From assembly GCA_029860565.1 (NCBI GenBank), contig JAOUAY010000002.1, positions 1 through 30,675 of the forward strand: DNA of 30,675 nucleotides. Direction: 5' to 3'. Under the pieces are notes generated by a model. It had not been told where the DNA came from, searched no databases, and saw nothing but the letters and a program-made list of their open reading frames with translations. Positions 15,017-23,700 of the stretch are shown here, in pieces (position 1 is the first letter of the stretch; the number at the start of each line of letters is the position of its first letter). This DNA is from Candidatus Nitrosopumilus sp. (lineage in GTDB: Archaea; Thermoproteota; Nitrososphaeria; Nitrososphaerales; Nitrosopumilaceae). The position numbers were made by a program, and so were the translations under genes.

Positions 15017-16462
15017 ATGAAAAAGGAATTATCTTATGCATTAAACTATGCATTAAACAAAGGGTTCCAAATTCATCCTGATGCTTTTAAAATTTTAGAA
15101 GATTTAGATGTAAAAAAATTAGAGAAGATCATAAAGGAAATAGTAAGAGAGAAAGCAAAACAAAAATTATTTCAAATTAATCAAGATGATTTAGAATTAT
15201 ATCTTGGAATTAAAGAAGATTCGACAATTCAAAGTGAAGTAAAAATATTATCAGAGCCTACCAATAAGATAACGTCAGGTGAGGGTGTCAAAGGGTATAA
15301 TGCGTTATTTTCTAGTCGTTTTAACAAGCTCAAACGAATAATTTCAGACAGGCCAGAATCAAAACTGCTTAAATCTGCAGCCTCTGTAAAAACTGTAAAA
15401 ATTGAAGACGATATGTATGTGTGTGGTCTTGTAACCATAAGAAATTCTGAGAGAAACATTACAAAATTGACTCTAGAGGATCTATCAGGCTCATTTGAGG
15501 GGATAATTTTTGATGATGAATTGCAAAAAATGGCGAATACTCTTTTAATTGATCAGTTTGTAATGGCAAGAATAAGTTCAGCAAAAAATTCAGGATATAT
15601 TATCAAGGATTTAATTCTGCCTGATATTCCAGAACAAGCAAAAAATAAGTCAGAAACTGAGGCATATGCTGTTTTTCTTTCTGATCTTCATATAGGAAGT
15701 AAGTATTTCATGGAAGATGAGTTTTCGGAGTTTGTTTCATGGTTATCAAGTCCTGATCCAGTTGCAAAAAAAATTCGTTTTGTCCTGATTGGTGGAGATG
15801 TGGTAGATGGAGTTGGAATATACCCAAACCAGAATAAAGAGTTGGTTTGTCAGACTATACAAGAACAGTTAAAAAAAGCAGAAGATTTGATTGATAAAAT
15901 TCCTAAAAATGTAAAAATTATCATAATGCCTGGAAACCATGATCCTGGAAGAAGGGCTTTACCACAACCAGCCATACCAAAAAAATACAATTCAGGTCTG
16001 TGGGAAAGAGAAAATGTGTTTATGGTTGGAAATCCAGCTGTAGTCTCATTGAATGGTGTTATAGTTACAATGTTTCATGGTCAAAGTATCGATGATATTG
16101 TAAAGACAACACCAGGTCTAAGTTATGACAAACCAACCAATGTAATGAGACATCTGCTTAGAGCAAGACATCTTAGTCCAATTTATGGTAGTCAGACACC
16201 AATAGCGCCTGAAATGGAAGATCTTTTAGTTATTCAGGACATTCCAGACATCTTTCATGTAGGTCATGTTCATAGAGCACAATTAGATATGTACAAGGGA
16301 GTTTTGTTGATAAATTCTGGTTCCTGGCAAAAACAGACACCTTTTCAGGCTAGTGTGGGAATGACTCCAAATCCAGGCATTGCCCTTATTGTAAACCTAA
16401 AAACTTTCCGAGTCTTCCATGAAAATTATAGTTCAAATCTAGATAATGTCTTGCAAAGTTAG
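15017..16462 (+). CDS. polB: DNA polymerase II (family D) small subunit DP1
   Basis: Exonuclease subunit of the archaeal replicative polymerase PolD; it pairs with DP2 (20744-24115). Counting from ATG 15017 (481 residues): a helical N-terminal part, an OB fold at about 120-200, and a calcineurin-like phosphoesterase domain with SDLH (222-225), GGD (258-260), GNHD (306-309), FHG (353-355) and GHVH (416-419). All metal ligands of the Mre11-like 3'-5' exonuclease are present, so proofreading should be active. A longer frame starts at ATG 15002, but TTTAATTAAA lies too close to it and is correctly spaced for 15017. The last 24 bases overlap the 3' end of convergent cdc6. Confidence 0.93.
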   Translation: MKKELSYALNYALNKGFQIHPDAFKILEDLDVKKLEKIIKEIVREKAKQKLFQINQDDLELYLGIKEDSTIQSEVKILSEPTNKITSGEGVKGYNALFSSRFNKLKRIISDRPESKLLKSAASVKTVKIEDDMYVCGLVTIRNSERNITKLTLEDLSGSFEGIIFDDELQKMANTLLIDQFVMARISSAKNSGYIIKDLILPDIPEQAKNKSETEAYAVFLSDLHIGSKYFMEDEFSEFVSWLSSPDPVAKKIRFVLIGGDVVDGVGIYPNQNKELVCQTIQEQLKKAEDLIDKIPKNVKIIIMPGNHDPGRRALPQPAIPKKYNSGLWERENVFMVGNPAVVSLNGVIVTMFHGQSIDDIVKTTPGLSYDKPTNVMRHLLRARHLSPIYGSQTPIAPEMEDLLVIQDIPDIFHVGHVHRAQLDMYKGVLLINSGSWQKQTPFQASVGMTPNPGIALIVNLKTFRVFHENYSSNLDNVLQS

Positions 16463-17647
16463 ATCGTCTTTGAATGTTTTTTTAATCATTTCAGATGAAA
16501 TTGTAAGTTTGTATTTTTTTGTCCTTCCATGAATTCCTTGATGTATTAGTCTTCCAGAGATTAATCCAGATAATTCTATTTCACTAAGCATTTGTGTGAT
16601 TCTCCTTTGAGTAAGTTCATCTTTTCCAACTACTTTACAGAGATTTTTGTAAGAAGAATAGATTTCACCAGTAGAAGAGCCATTTGCCTTCATTATCGCA
16701 ATAAGGATTAATTTCTCGTGAAGTGGGAATGATTTGAGAGATTTTTCTTCCTTATTTTCTTCCATTTTTTGAGAGGCTTCTCTGACATGTTCAATGGTGA
16801 CTTTGTCTGATTGTTGTCTTTCAGCAAGTTCTCCTGCTACCCGAAGTAAATCGATTGCTCGACGAGCATCCCCGTGTTCTCCTCCAGCAAGTGCGGCAAT
16901 GAGATTTAGGGCTGATTCCTCCACTGAATTTTCAACAAATGATTTGTTGATTCTTTCTTCAAGTATTTTTTTAATTTGTTCAACATCATAATTGGTAAAG
17001 ACAATCTCCTCTTCTCCTAGACTGCTAATTACTCTAGGGTCTAGTTTTTCTTTAAATGTCAGATCGTTTGAAATTCCGACCAAGGTCAATGAGCCTTGAT
17101 TGAGACGTTCATTTGCCCTAGTTAGTTGATACAAGATATCCTTTCCTGTTTTTGCTACTAATTGGGCCAGATAATCAATTTCATCAATTACAAAAATTGC
17201 GTTAAGTTTTTCCTCATCAATTTTATTTAGTAGTCTTTTGAAAACTTCACTAATTGCAAGTCCTGTTGTGGGTAATTCTTTCTCTTTTAGGTCTAATTGC
17301 CTGCCTAAACTGACTAATAATCCGTATAACGTAGTTTCTTCTTTAGAATTAGAATATACTAGTCTGATTGGGAAATTTGATTTTTCTACCCTTTCTTGGA
17401 TCTTAGATAGTACTTTTTTTACTACTAATGTCTTACCAGTACCAGGTTTTCCATATACAAGAAGATTTGATGGTCTTGATTTTTTTAGAATAGGTAATAG
17501 AGATTGAGTAACTTGTTCTTGTTCAGATTTTCTATGTAAGATAATTTCTGGAATATATGTAAAATGAAGAATATCACGATTTTTTATTATTGACTTTCCT
17601 GCTTCTGCTGCATCTAACAAATCATCTATCGGATCAGACATACTCAC
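16439..17647 (-). CDS. cdc6: Replication initiator Orc1/Cdc6
   Basis: Origin-binding AAA+ protein that recognises ORB repeats and helps load the MCM helicase. In 402 residues: Walker A GKPGTGKT at 66-73, Walker B VIDEID at 153-158, sensor 1 GISND near 191, sensor 2 GDARRAIDLLR near 258-268, and a C-terminal winged helix (about 310-400, KLILIAIMKANGSSTGEIYS through SGRLIHQGIHGRTKKYKL). The longest frame begins with GTG at 17647; ATG at 17641 follows two codons later and has AGGTG upstream, so it is a good alternative. It abuts a 486-bp region with ORB-like repeats, the usual place for an archaeal origin, and its 3' end overlaps DP1. Confidence 0.95.
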   Translation of the reverse strand: MSMSDPIDDLLDAAEAGKSIIKNRDILHFTYIPEIILHRKSEQEQVTQSLLPILKKSRPSNLLVYGKPGTGKTLVVKKVLSKIQERVEKSNFPIRLVYSNSKEETTLYGLLVSLGRQLDLKEKELPTTGLAISEVFKRLLNKIDEEKLNAIFVIDEIDYLAQLVAKTGKDILYQLTRANERLNQGSLTLVGISNDLTFKEKLDPRVISSLGEEEIVFTNYDVEQIKKILEERINKSFVENSVEESALNLIAALAGGEHGDARRAIDLLRVAGELAERQQSDKVTIEHVREASQKMEENKEEKSLKSFPLHEKLILIAIMKANGSSTGEIYSSYKNLCKVVGKDELTQRRITQMLSEIELSGLISGRLIHQGIHGRTKKYKLTISSEMIKKTFKDDLTLQDII

Positions 17648-17700
17648 ACACCTTTGTTTCCTGTCAACAATAACACAATCATACCTGAATCAAGAGAGTA

Positions 17701-17790
17701 TAGGATAGAATAGTAATAGTAGTTTAGTTTGTAATTAATTATTTTTAGTTAGTTATAGATTTTCTATTAAAAAAAATTAAAGAAAAAGAT
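17701..17790. other. A+T-rich tract, possible duplex-unwinding element
   Basis: This stretch is almost free of C and has long runs of A and T (for example TTAATTATTTTTAGTTAG and eight A in a row), between cdc6 and the ORB-like repeats. It is the most easily melted part of the region, so it is the likely site of strand opening. Confidence 0.5.
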
Positions 17791-17887
17791 AGAGTGGAAA
17801 TATTGGTGTGTGGGTTAGGTCCTAGTTTGAAGATGAGTTAACATTTTTGTTAAAATTATGTTAAGAAAAGGACTGAAAAGCCCATTT

Positions 17888-17912
17888 TAACCCCTTCATT
17901 TCCATTCCAGGC
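17888..17912 (+). repeat. ORB-like repeat 1
   Basis: First of two identical 25-bp direct repeats containing ACCCCTTCATTTCCATTCCA. Read on the minus strand, TGGAATGGAAATGAAGGGGT matches the archaeal origin recognition box layout: a short imperfect dyad around TGGAA followed by a G-string. Confidence 0.75.
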
Positions 17913-17913
17913 G

Positions 17914-17946
17914 TTAAGATGAATGTTAACACTGTGAATATCTTAA
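17914..17946. repeat. Dyad between the ORB-like repeats
   Basis: TTAAGAT (17914-17920) and ATCTTAA (17940-17946) form a perfect 7-bp inverted repeat whose centre, 17930, is within about one base of the midpoint between the two ORB-like repeats. GTTAAC at 17925-17930 lies inside it. Confidence 0.5.
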
Positions 17947-17949
17947 ATC

Positions 17950-17974
17950 TAACCCCTTCATTTCCATTCCAGGC
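17950..17974 (+). repeat. ORB-like repeat 2
   Basis: Exact copy of repeat 1 in the same orientation, 62 bp downstream start to start, close to six turns of the helix. Both copies would therefore present on about the same DNA face. Confidence 0.75.
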
Positions 17975-18133
17975 ATGAAAATATCCTAATTTGGGTGATT
18001 AATTCTAAATAAATTGTTAATAACATAAAACAGGCTAGGCATGAGCTAGGCAGTCAATGTTAACAAAGCATTTAGTTAACAAACATTCTTGGATAATTTG
18101 AACTGTTAACATTTGATCCGTTAGATCTCAAAG

Positions 18134-18520
18134 ATGGCTAAAAAAAGAATTAGAATAGACATGGAAGACTCTGATGGTGCTCGGTATGACATCAAATTAG
18201 AGGGCAATGTAACAAGAGACAAAATCCTCAAAATATTCGAAATGATGGACTTGATGAATATTGAAGAAGAACAAGAAGTTACAAACATGGATTCTGTAGG
18301 TTCTAAAATATGGAATATTGTAGATAAATTCTTCCCAATGGGAAAATTCACCTCCACCAACATTCTTGAAAAATATGAAGACGAATACAATGAGCCTGTA
18401 AAACTCAGTGTAATCTCCACATACTTGTCACGATTTTCCACAAAAGGGAGGGTAAACAGAACTAGAACTGGTCGAGAATGGACATATCAAACCATCAAAA
18501 TGACCCAAAAACAACAATAA
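18134..18520 (+). CDS. Small winged-helix-like protein beside the origin
   Basis: A 128-residue basic protein I do not recognise by name. The first 30 residues are a short beta-rich segment (KKRIRIDMEDSDGARYDIKL). From about 55 to 120 the pattern is helical then a beta wing: VGSKIWNIVDKFFP, STNILEKYEDEY, LSVISTYLSRFSTKGRVNRTRTG, REWTYQTIKM. The S-x-x-S-T-Y-L-x-R-F-x-x-K-G and the following aromatic strand are typical of a winged helix used for DNA or protein binding. Its ATG is the first codon after the origin region, and one GTTAAC site (18105-18110) is centred 26 nt before it, where a TATA box would lie. A role in origin function or its own control is possible but only inferred. Confidence 0.7.
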   Translation: MAKKRIRIDMEDSDGARYDIKLEGNVTRDKILKIFEMMDLMNIEEEQEVTNMDSVGSKIWNIVDKFFPMGKFTSTNILEKYEDEYNEPVKLSVISTYLSRFSTKGRVNRTRTGREWTYQTIKMTQKQQ

Positions 18521-18524
18521 CCAA

Positions 18525-18686
18525 TTAAGAAATAGTAACTTTTCTTACCAATAATCTATCTTTTCCAAGAATCACTTTAACATATTCTCCTTTTTGGATG
18601 TCCATATACTTTCTAAACTGTTTTGGAATTGAAATTGTACCGGCAGAAGTGATTTTTACCAATACTTCATTCTCATTTACTGACAT
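18525..18686 (-). CDS. SpoVT/AbrB-like DNA-binding protein
   Basis: A 53-residue protein beginning MSVNENEVLVKITSAGTISI and ending DRLLVRKVTIS. The V-K-I-T-S-A-G-T-I-S-I-P-K-Q-F-R pattern and the following Y-V-K-V-I-L-G-K-D strand are the swapped-hairpin AbrB/SpoVT fold, which dimerises to bind DNA. Many such proteins are antitoxins, but no toxin gene is adjacent, so it is more likely a stand-alone regulator. Its stop is 4 nt from the stop of the convergent origin-proximal gene. Upstream, A+T-rich sequence with repeated TATA-like stretches precedes the ATG at 18686. Confidence 0.8.
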   Translation of the reverse strand: MSVNENEVLVKITSAGTISIPKQFRKYMDIQKGEYVKVILGKDRLLVRKVTIS

Positions 18687-18818
18687 ATTACTATTATAAT
18701 TTAATAATATATATAATTTATTAAATTATCTAATTCTATTTTCATTATCAAATACATCTAATTTACCTTAAAATTAAAAAAATATTCATATGTTACTATT
18801 AAAATTTCTAAAATTTTT

Positions 18819-19427
18819 CTATTGTATTATTGGATTAACTTCTACTTGCTCTACTTTTGCCATTCCTTTTTTAGTAATTGAATAGGTATATGGTTTAGAT
18901 TCAGTATTTCTTTGAACATATCCATCCTCAAACATCTTTTTCATCAGGCGTGAAGTATGTTCTCTACTTTTCTTTAATGTGATTTGTATATCACGTGATG
19001 TCATAGCTTTGTTTGTGATTAAATGTAACACATAATCAATTGGATTTGCAGGCATAATATTTGGTATGTTAGGAATAGAAATCACCTTTTCAGGTACAAC
19101 TTCAGGCTTGCTAACAACTTGAATTGGTTTTTCTTTAACTTCATTCTTTGCCAATTTCTCTAAGAATTGTTTGAGTTCCAGATTAGGATCATCATCTACC
19201 TTTTGCTCAATTCCTTGAATTTCTAAGGCATCTAGGCGTATTTTCATATCAATTAATTGTTTTTCATAGTATTCTAAACGTTCAGCTTGCGATACATCAA
19301 ATTCTTCGTTGCTAGTTTTTATAAATGGAAGTATCTTGAAGTATGCATATAAACCTACAATTCCTACAATAAATGCCAAAACCACACCTAAAATCACTTC
19401 AGGTTCAGGAATTTCTATTAACATCAC
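18819..19427 (-). CDS. Membrane-anchored winged-helix protein
   Basis: A 202-residue protein with three parts: an N-terminal membrane span (about 12-34, VILGVVLAFIVGIVGLYAYFKI), a Glu/Lys-rich helical segment likely to form a coiled coil (about 42-105) plus a Pro/Val-rich linker, and a C-terminal winged-helix domain (about 128-195) with DYVLHLITNKAMTSRDIQIT, SREHTSRLMKKMFEDGYVQR and a wing YTYSITKKGMAKVEQ. The layout puts a DNA-binding domain on a stalk at the inner face of the membrane. It could be a membrane-linked transcription regulator or a DNA tether. The start is ATG 19427, with the next ATG one codon later equally possible. Target and signal are unknown. Confidence 0.75.
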   Translation of the reverse strand: MMLIEIPEPEVILGVVLAFIVGIVGLYAYFKILPFIKTSNEEFDVSQAERLEYYEKQLIDMKIRLDALEIQGIEQKVDDDPNLELKQFLEKLAKNEVKEKPIQVVSKPEVVPEKVISIPNIPNIMPANPIDYVLHLITNKAMTSRDIQITLKKSREHTSRLMKKMFEDGYVQRNTESKPYTYSITKKGMAKVEQVEVNPIIQ

Positions 19428-19548
19428 AACATTTATGCCTACAACGTGATTTATTGTGATTGAACAACATTAATTTACACTTTAGATTAACAAACTCACA
19501 CAAATTATCACATAGAAATCAATTTGTTACCAAACTAACATATCACAA
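19423..19548. repeat. Repeated ATCACA motifs around the promoter of the membrane-anchored regulator
   Basis: ATCACAA occurs at 19423-19429 and 19542-19548, its complement TTGTGAT at 19454-19460, and ATCACA at 19508-19513; GTGATT also repeats at 10-bp spacing (19446, 19456). The first and third make an inverted repeat across the start of the gene at 19427. This is a possible operator cluster; the binder is unknown. Confidence 0.35.
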
Positions 19549-19551
19549 TCA

Positions 19552-19914
19552 TTACATGTTGCATGCCTGACAAATGAGCCTATCTATCACATTAATCACT
19601 TCATCTTCTCTTTCAGGAAAAATATCACTCTCATTTATCACACTAATCTGTTGAGAAAGCTTTGATATCACATCTATATCATCAGGCAAAAGTATGCCTA
19701 AACCACGAAAAAGTATGATTGAATAGAATAATCCAATTAATTTATCTCTAGATTGCCCAACTTGCCTGTAATATGCTCCCCTAGTTATAGAAAAATTAGA
19801 TTCTAAAAGATCCTTCTGATTTAAAATAATTTCAACTTGTCTCTCTGTAAACAGTGATTTTTTGATAATTTTTTGTATAATATTGTTAAAATTAGATTCT
19901 TTCAATTTGTCCAT
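19552..19914 (-). CDS. HTH-like hypothetical protein
   Basis: A protein of about 120 residues (from ATG at 19914) that I do not recognise by name. It is helical with LFTERQVEIILNQKD, then FSITRGAYYRQVGQSRDKLI and GLFYSIILFRGLGIL; the middle segment resembles a helix-turn-helix and the order suggests a small DNA-binding regulator. The C-terminus ends CQACNM. A longer frame begins with TTG at 19944, but the added residues (MECCIQICIA) overlap a perfect palindrome CTGTATACAG, so ATG 19914 is preferred. It is divergent from the GGGP synthase gene and could control it or itself. Confidence 0.6.
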   Translation of the reverse strand: MDKLKESNFNNIIQKIIKKSLFTERQVEIILNQKDLLESNFSITRGAYYRQVGQSRDKLIGLFYSIILFRGLGILLPDDIDVISKLSQQISVINESDIFPEREDEVINVIDRLICQACNM

Positions 19915-19926
19915 AGCTATACAAAT

Positions 19927-19936
19927 CTGTATACAG
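19927..19936. promoter_or_regulatory. Perfect palindrome CTGTATACAG, possible operator
   Basis: A 10-bp perfect palindrome lies 13 nt upstream of ATG 19914 on the minus strand and about 40 nt before the divergent GGGP synthase start. It would suit a dimeric repressor; the role is inferred. Confidence 0.35.
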
Positions 19937-19950
19937 CATTCCAATTAAAC

Positions 19951-19956
19951 TTTAAA
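19951..19956 (+). promoter_or_regulatory. TATA-like box of the GGGP synthase-DP2 operon
   Basis: TTTAAA is centred about 25 nt before ATG 19979, giving a leaderless transcript for the two-gene operon. Confidence 0.45.
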
Positions 19957-19978
19957 GAGACATACACAAACCCCCTTT

Positions 19979-20731
19979 ATGGCTGGAGATAAAGTTGAAT
20001 CATTCCTTAAATTAGAATTAAAAAAGAAAAATGCACTACTATTCGTGTTAATCGATTCAGAAGTATCAAATTTAGAGGCATCGAGTAAGCTTGCTAAAGA
20101 CGTTGAAAAAATTGGAGCATCAGCAATCTTAGTTGGAGGTTCATCGGCTACTGATCAAATTGAAATGGCTCAAGTGGTTAAAGGCATTAAAAAAGGTCTA
20201 AAAATTCCAATAATCCTATTTCCAGGCAACATTACAGGTGTTGTGCCTGATGCTGATGCCATATTATTTAGTTCATTAATGAATTCTGAAAATCCATATT
20301 TTATCACCCAGGCACAGGCATTGGGTGCTCCAAGTGTTCTTAAATTTGGATTAGAACCACTTCCAACAGCATATCTGGTGATTGGAGATGGAACATCTGC
20401 TTGGTTTGTTGGTTCAGCAAGAGGAATTCCATTTGAAAAACCAAAAATTGCTGCAGCATATTCATTGGCAGCTCAATTTCTGGGTATGAGATTTGTATAT
20501 CTTGAAGCAGGTTCTGGTGCTAAAACCAATGTCACACCCGAAATGGTAAAGACCGTACGACATGCATTTAATGGATTTTTAATTGTTGGTGGTGGAATCA
20601 AAGATGAAAAAACTGCTGCAAGTCTTGTCAAAGCAGGAGCTGATGCCCTAGTCATTGGAACTTTCCTTGAAAAGGGAGGAAGTCTCACAAAACTCGAAAA
20701 AATAGCAAAAGCAATTCAAAGAAGCAAGTAA
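19979..20731 (+). CDS. Geranylgeranylglyceryl phosphate synthase
   Basis: Enzyme of archaeal membrane lipid synthesis: it joins geranylgeranyl diphosphate to sn-glycerol-1-phosphate, the first ether bond and the step that fixes archaeal lipid stereochemistry. The 250 residues form a TIM-barrel of the PcrB/GGGPS family with FPGNITGVVPDADAILFSSL at 81-100, YLEAGSG at 174-180 and GGGIKDE at 204-210, the phosphate-binding loops. Length is normal for a thaumarchaeal or euryarchaeal type GGGPS. The start ATG 19979 is 25 nt after TTTAAA. DP2 begins 12 nt after its stop, so the lipid enzyme and the polymerase large subunit share a transcript. Confidence 0.93.
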   Translation: MAGDKVESFLKLELKKKNALLFVLIDSEVSNLEASSKLAKDVEKIGASAILVGGSSATDQIEMAQVVKGIKKGLKIPIILFPGNITGVVPDADAILFSSLMNSENPYFITQAQALGAPSVLKFGLEPLPTAYLVIGDGTSAWFVGSARGIPFEKPKIAAAYSLAAQFLGMRFVYLEAGSGAKTNVTPEMVKTVRHAFNGFLIVGGGIKDEKTAASLVKAGADALVIGTFLEKGGSLTKLEKIAKAIQRSK

Positions 20732-20743
20732 TAGAACTGTATT

Positions 20744-23700
20744 ATGTCTGAAAACGACGCAATTTCTCGTATTCGTGATATTAAGATGCCTAATTACTAT
20801 CTTGATTACTATTCAAGTCTCTCAACAGAGACATATACAATATTTGAACATGCAGCATCGGCAAAATCTACTTTGGTAGATTCCTCAGGCATTGTTGAAC
20901 CAAGAATTGCATTTGATTTGGCAGATCGAGTTGCAAAAATGCATGAAATTGATATCGCCGATCCGTTAAGAGAGATTTTAAAAATAAATGGAAAAGAACT
21001 TTCAGCATTAATTTTAGCAAAGGAAATTGCTTTAGGTAAATACTGCCTTCCAGATGCCTCTTTAGAAGACAAATTAGATCTTGCAGTTCGTGTAGGATTA
21101 GCAATTATTACTGAAGGAGTTACTATCGCACCCTTACAGGGAATTAGTGAAGTAAAAATAAAAAAAAACAAAGATGGTACTGATTATCTTTCCATTTCAA
21201 TTGCAGGACCTATGCGTTCTGCAGGAGGAACAGAATCTGCAGTAACTCTGCTAATTGCAGATCATGTTAGAAAAATAGTTGGCTTGTCAAAATTTCAAGC
21301 TAATTCCTTTGATGATGAAACAGGTAGATTTGTTGAGGAATTACGAATTTATGAAAGAGAAGCAAGTAGCTTTCAATTTCATATTTTGGATGAAGATATT
21401 GAACATGTTATCTCTAATCTTCCAGTTGAATTGGCTGGTGTTGATACAGATCCATATGAGGTTGTAAATCACAAAGGAATGACTCGTATCCAAACTGATA
21501 GGGTTAGAGGTGGCGCTTTACGTGTTTTAAATGATGGATTAATTGGAAGATCTAAAAAACTTCTGAAAAGAATAGAATTGTATAATTTGGATGGCTGGGA
21601 ATGGCTTAATGATCTAAAAGGGGCAGTTCAGACTGGTGATAATCAGGAAGACGCTGCTACTAAAAGAATGCGTGAAGTAATTACAGGCAGATCAGTCCTA
21701 TCCATGCCTAACAAATTGGGTGGATTTCGATTAAGATATGGAAGAGCATGTAATACTGGCTTTGCCGCAGTCGGCATTCATCCGGTAATTGCTGAGATTC
21801 TTGATCATACAATAGCTGTAGGAACTCAAATTAAAATTGATATTCCTGGAAAAGGAGCAACTGTAGCCTTTGTTGACTCGATTGATACTCCTACTGTTCG
21901 TTTGAATAATGGCGATGTTGTAAAAATTAGAGATGTAAAACATGGACTAGAAATTAAAAATGAAATAGAAAAAATTCTCCATCTAGGCGATATCCTAATT
22001 TCATTTGGGGATTTTCTTGAGAATAATGCTCCACTGGTGCCTTCTGGATATGTTGAAGAATTTTGGTTAGAGGAACTAAAACAAAAAATTCAAAATTCAA
22101 ACGAACAATATCTAAATCAATTTTTGAGTAAAATACCTACAATAGACGAAGCGCTAAAAATTTCTCTTGACTTCAAATTTCCACTTCATCCACATTACTT
22201 GTATTTCTGGGATAAAATATCATCAGAAGAACTTACCAAACTTTTAGATCCAAACAAATTCAATGAAACATCCATTGAATACCCAATTAAAATTAAGAAA
22301 ATTCTTGAAAATTTGGGTACTCCTCATAAAGTCAAAAATGAAATAATAATCTTAGAAAGTCAAGAGGCAAAAATTTTCTTTAATTTATTATTTAGAAAAA
22401 AACCAATAATCAGCGATTTATCAGTTCCAAAAATTTTAACAAAATCATCAGGAATTCAAATCAATAATAAATTCTCAACAAGTGTTGGAGTTAGAATAGG
22501 CAGACCTGAAAAGACTGCTCCCAGACAAATGAAACCTCCAACACACATATTATTTCCTGTAGGTGATAAAGGAGGACCTACTAGAGATCTACTTAAAGCA
22601 TCTAGAACTGAACACTTTTTTGCTAATATTTTGAACAGAAATTGCACTCAATGTAACCAACCTTCTATTGGCATAAAATGTTCTATTTGTGGTACAAAGA
22701 CATCTACTACCTATCGATGTTCCAATTGTAGAGATACTCTTAATGAGCCATTTTGTGAAAAATGTAAGCGTAAAGCTCCATCTCATTCTCATAAAGAATT
22801 TCCACTAAAAACTAGATTACTTTTAGCTCAAGAAAAGATGGGAATTCGTGCAAGAGAACCTTTCAAAGGAGTAAAGGAATTAATCAATCAGGATAAAATT
22901 GCAGAACCTCTTGAAAAAGGCCTTGTAAGACAAAATTTTGGATTAACTACATTCAAAGATGGAACAGTAAGACTGGATGCAACCAATTCTCCATTAACCC
23001 AATTCAAACCATCTTGGATCGGAACTTCAATTGAGAAACTAAAGGAGCTCGGATATTCTCATGACATTGATGGAAAACCACTTGAATCTTTAGATCAGAT
23101 AGTTGAGATTCGTATGCAAGATGTGATTATTCCATATGAAAGTGGAAAGTATCTTGTGTCAACATGCAAATACATAGATGTTCTTTTAGAGAAATTCTAT
23201 GGAAAATCTTCATTTTACAATGTGAAGAATATTGAAGAGCTTATTGGACATCTAATAATTGGTTTAGCTCCACACACTTCTGTTGGAATAGTCGGACGAA
23301 TTATAGGATATACTGAAACTCATGTTTGTTTTGCAACACCAAATTGGCATTCTGCTAAAAGAAGAGATGCTGATGGAGATGCTGATTCTATCATACTTCT
23401 AATGGACACTCTTCTTAATTTCTCAAAACAATTTCTTTCAGATAGGATAGGTGGATTAATGGATGCTCCGTTACTTGTTCAACCACATGTTTTACCACAT
23501 GAATCTCAACCTCAGGCACATAATCTTGAAGTCTCAAAATTATTCCCTTTAGAATTTTTTGAATCTACATTTCAACAGATTAAGGCATCAGATATCACAT
23601 CTATAGAAATTATCAAGTCACGTCTTGAAACTGAAAGACAATTTTATGGTTATTATTTCACACACTCAACTTCGTCTTTAACTACTTCAAAATCACGTAG

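Larger units (their letters stand above)
17648..18133. other. oriC: Candidate chromosomal replication origin
   Basis: A 486-bp region without coding potential, lying directly upstream of cdc6. It holds, in order, an A+T-rich tract (17701-17790), a degenerate inverted ORB-like segment (17795-17818), two identical 25-bp ORB-like repeats (17888-17912, 17950-17974), a dyad between them, and five GTTAAC sites (17837, 17925, 18059, 18075, 18105). Archaeal origins commonly combine an AT-rich unwinding element with ORB repeats next to an orc1/cdc6 gene; that is established for Sulfolobus and Pyrococcus. Calling this one functional is inference. Confidence 0.75.

Noticed and set aside
17888..17974. 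Short CRISPR array
   Set aside because: Only two copies, with no third repeat or cas genes, and the sequence fits ORB elements beside cdc6.
18525..18686. Toxin-antitoxin module with the AbrB-like protein
   Set aside because: No toxin-like gene is adjacent; neighbours are a winged-helix protein on one side and a 132-bp gap on the other.
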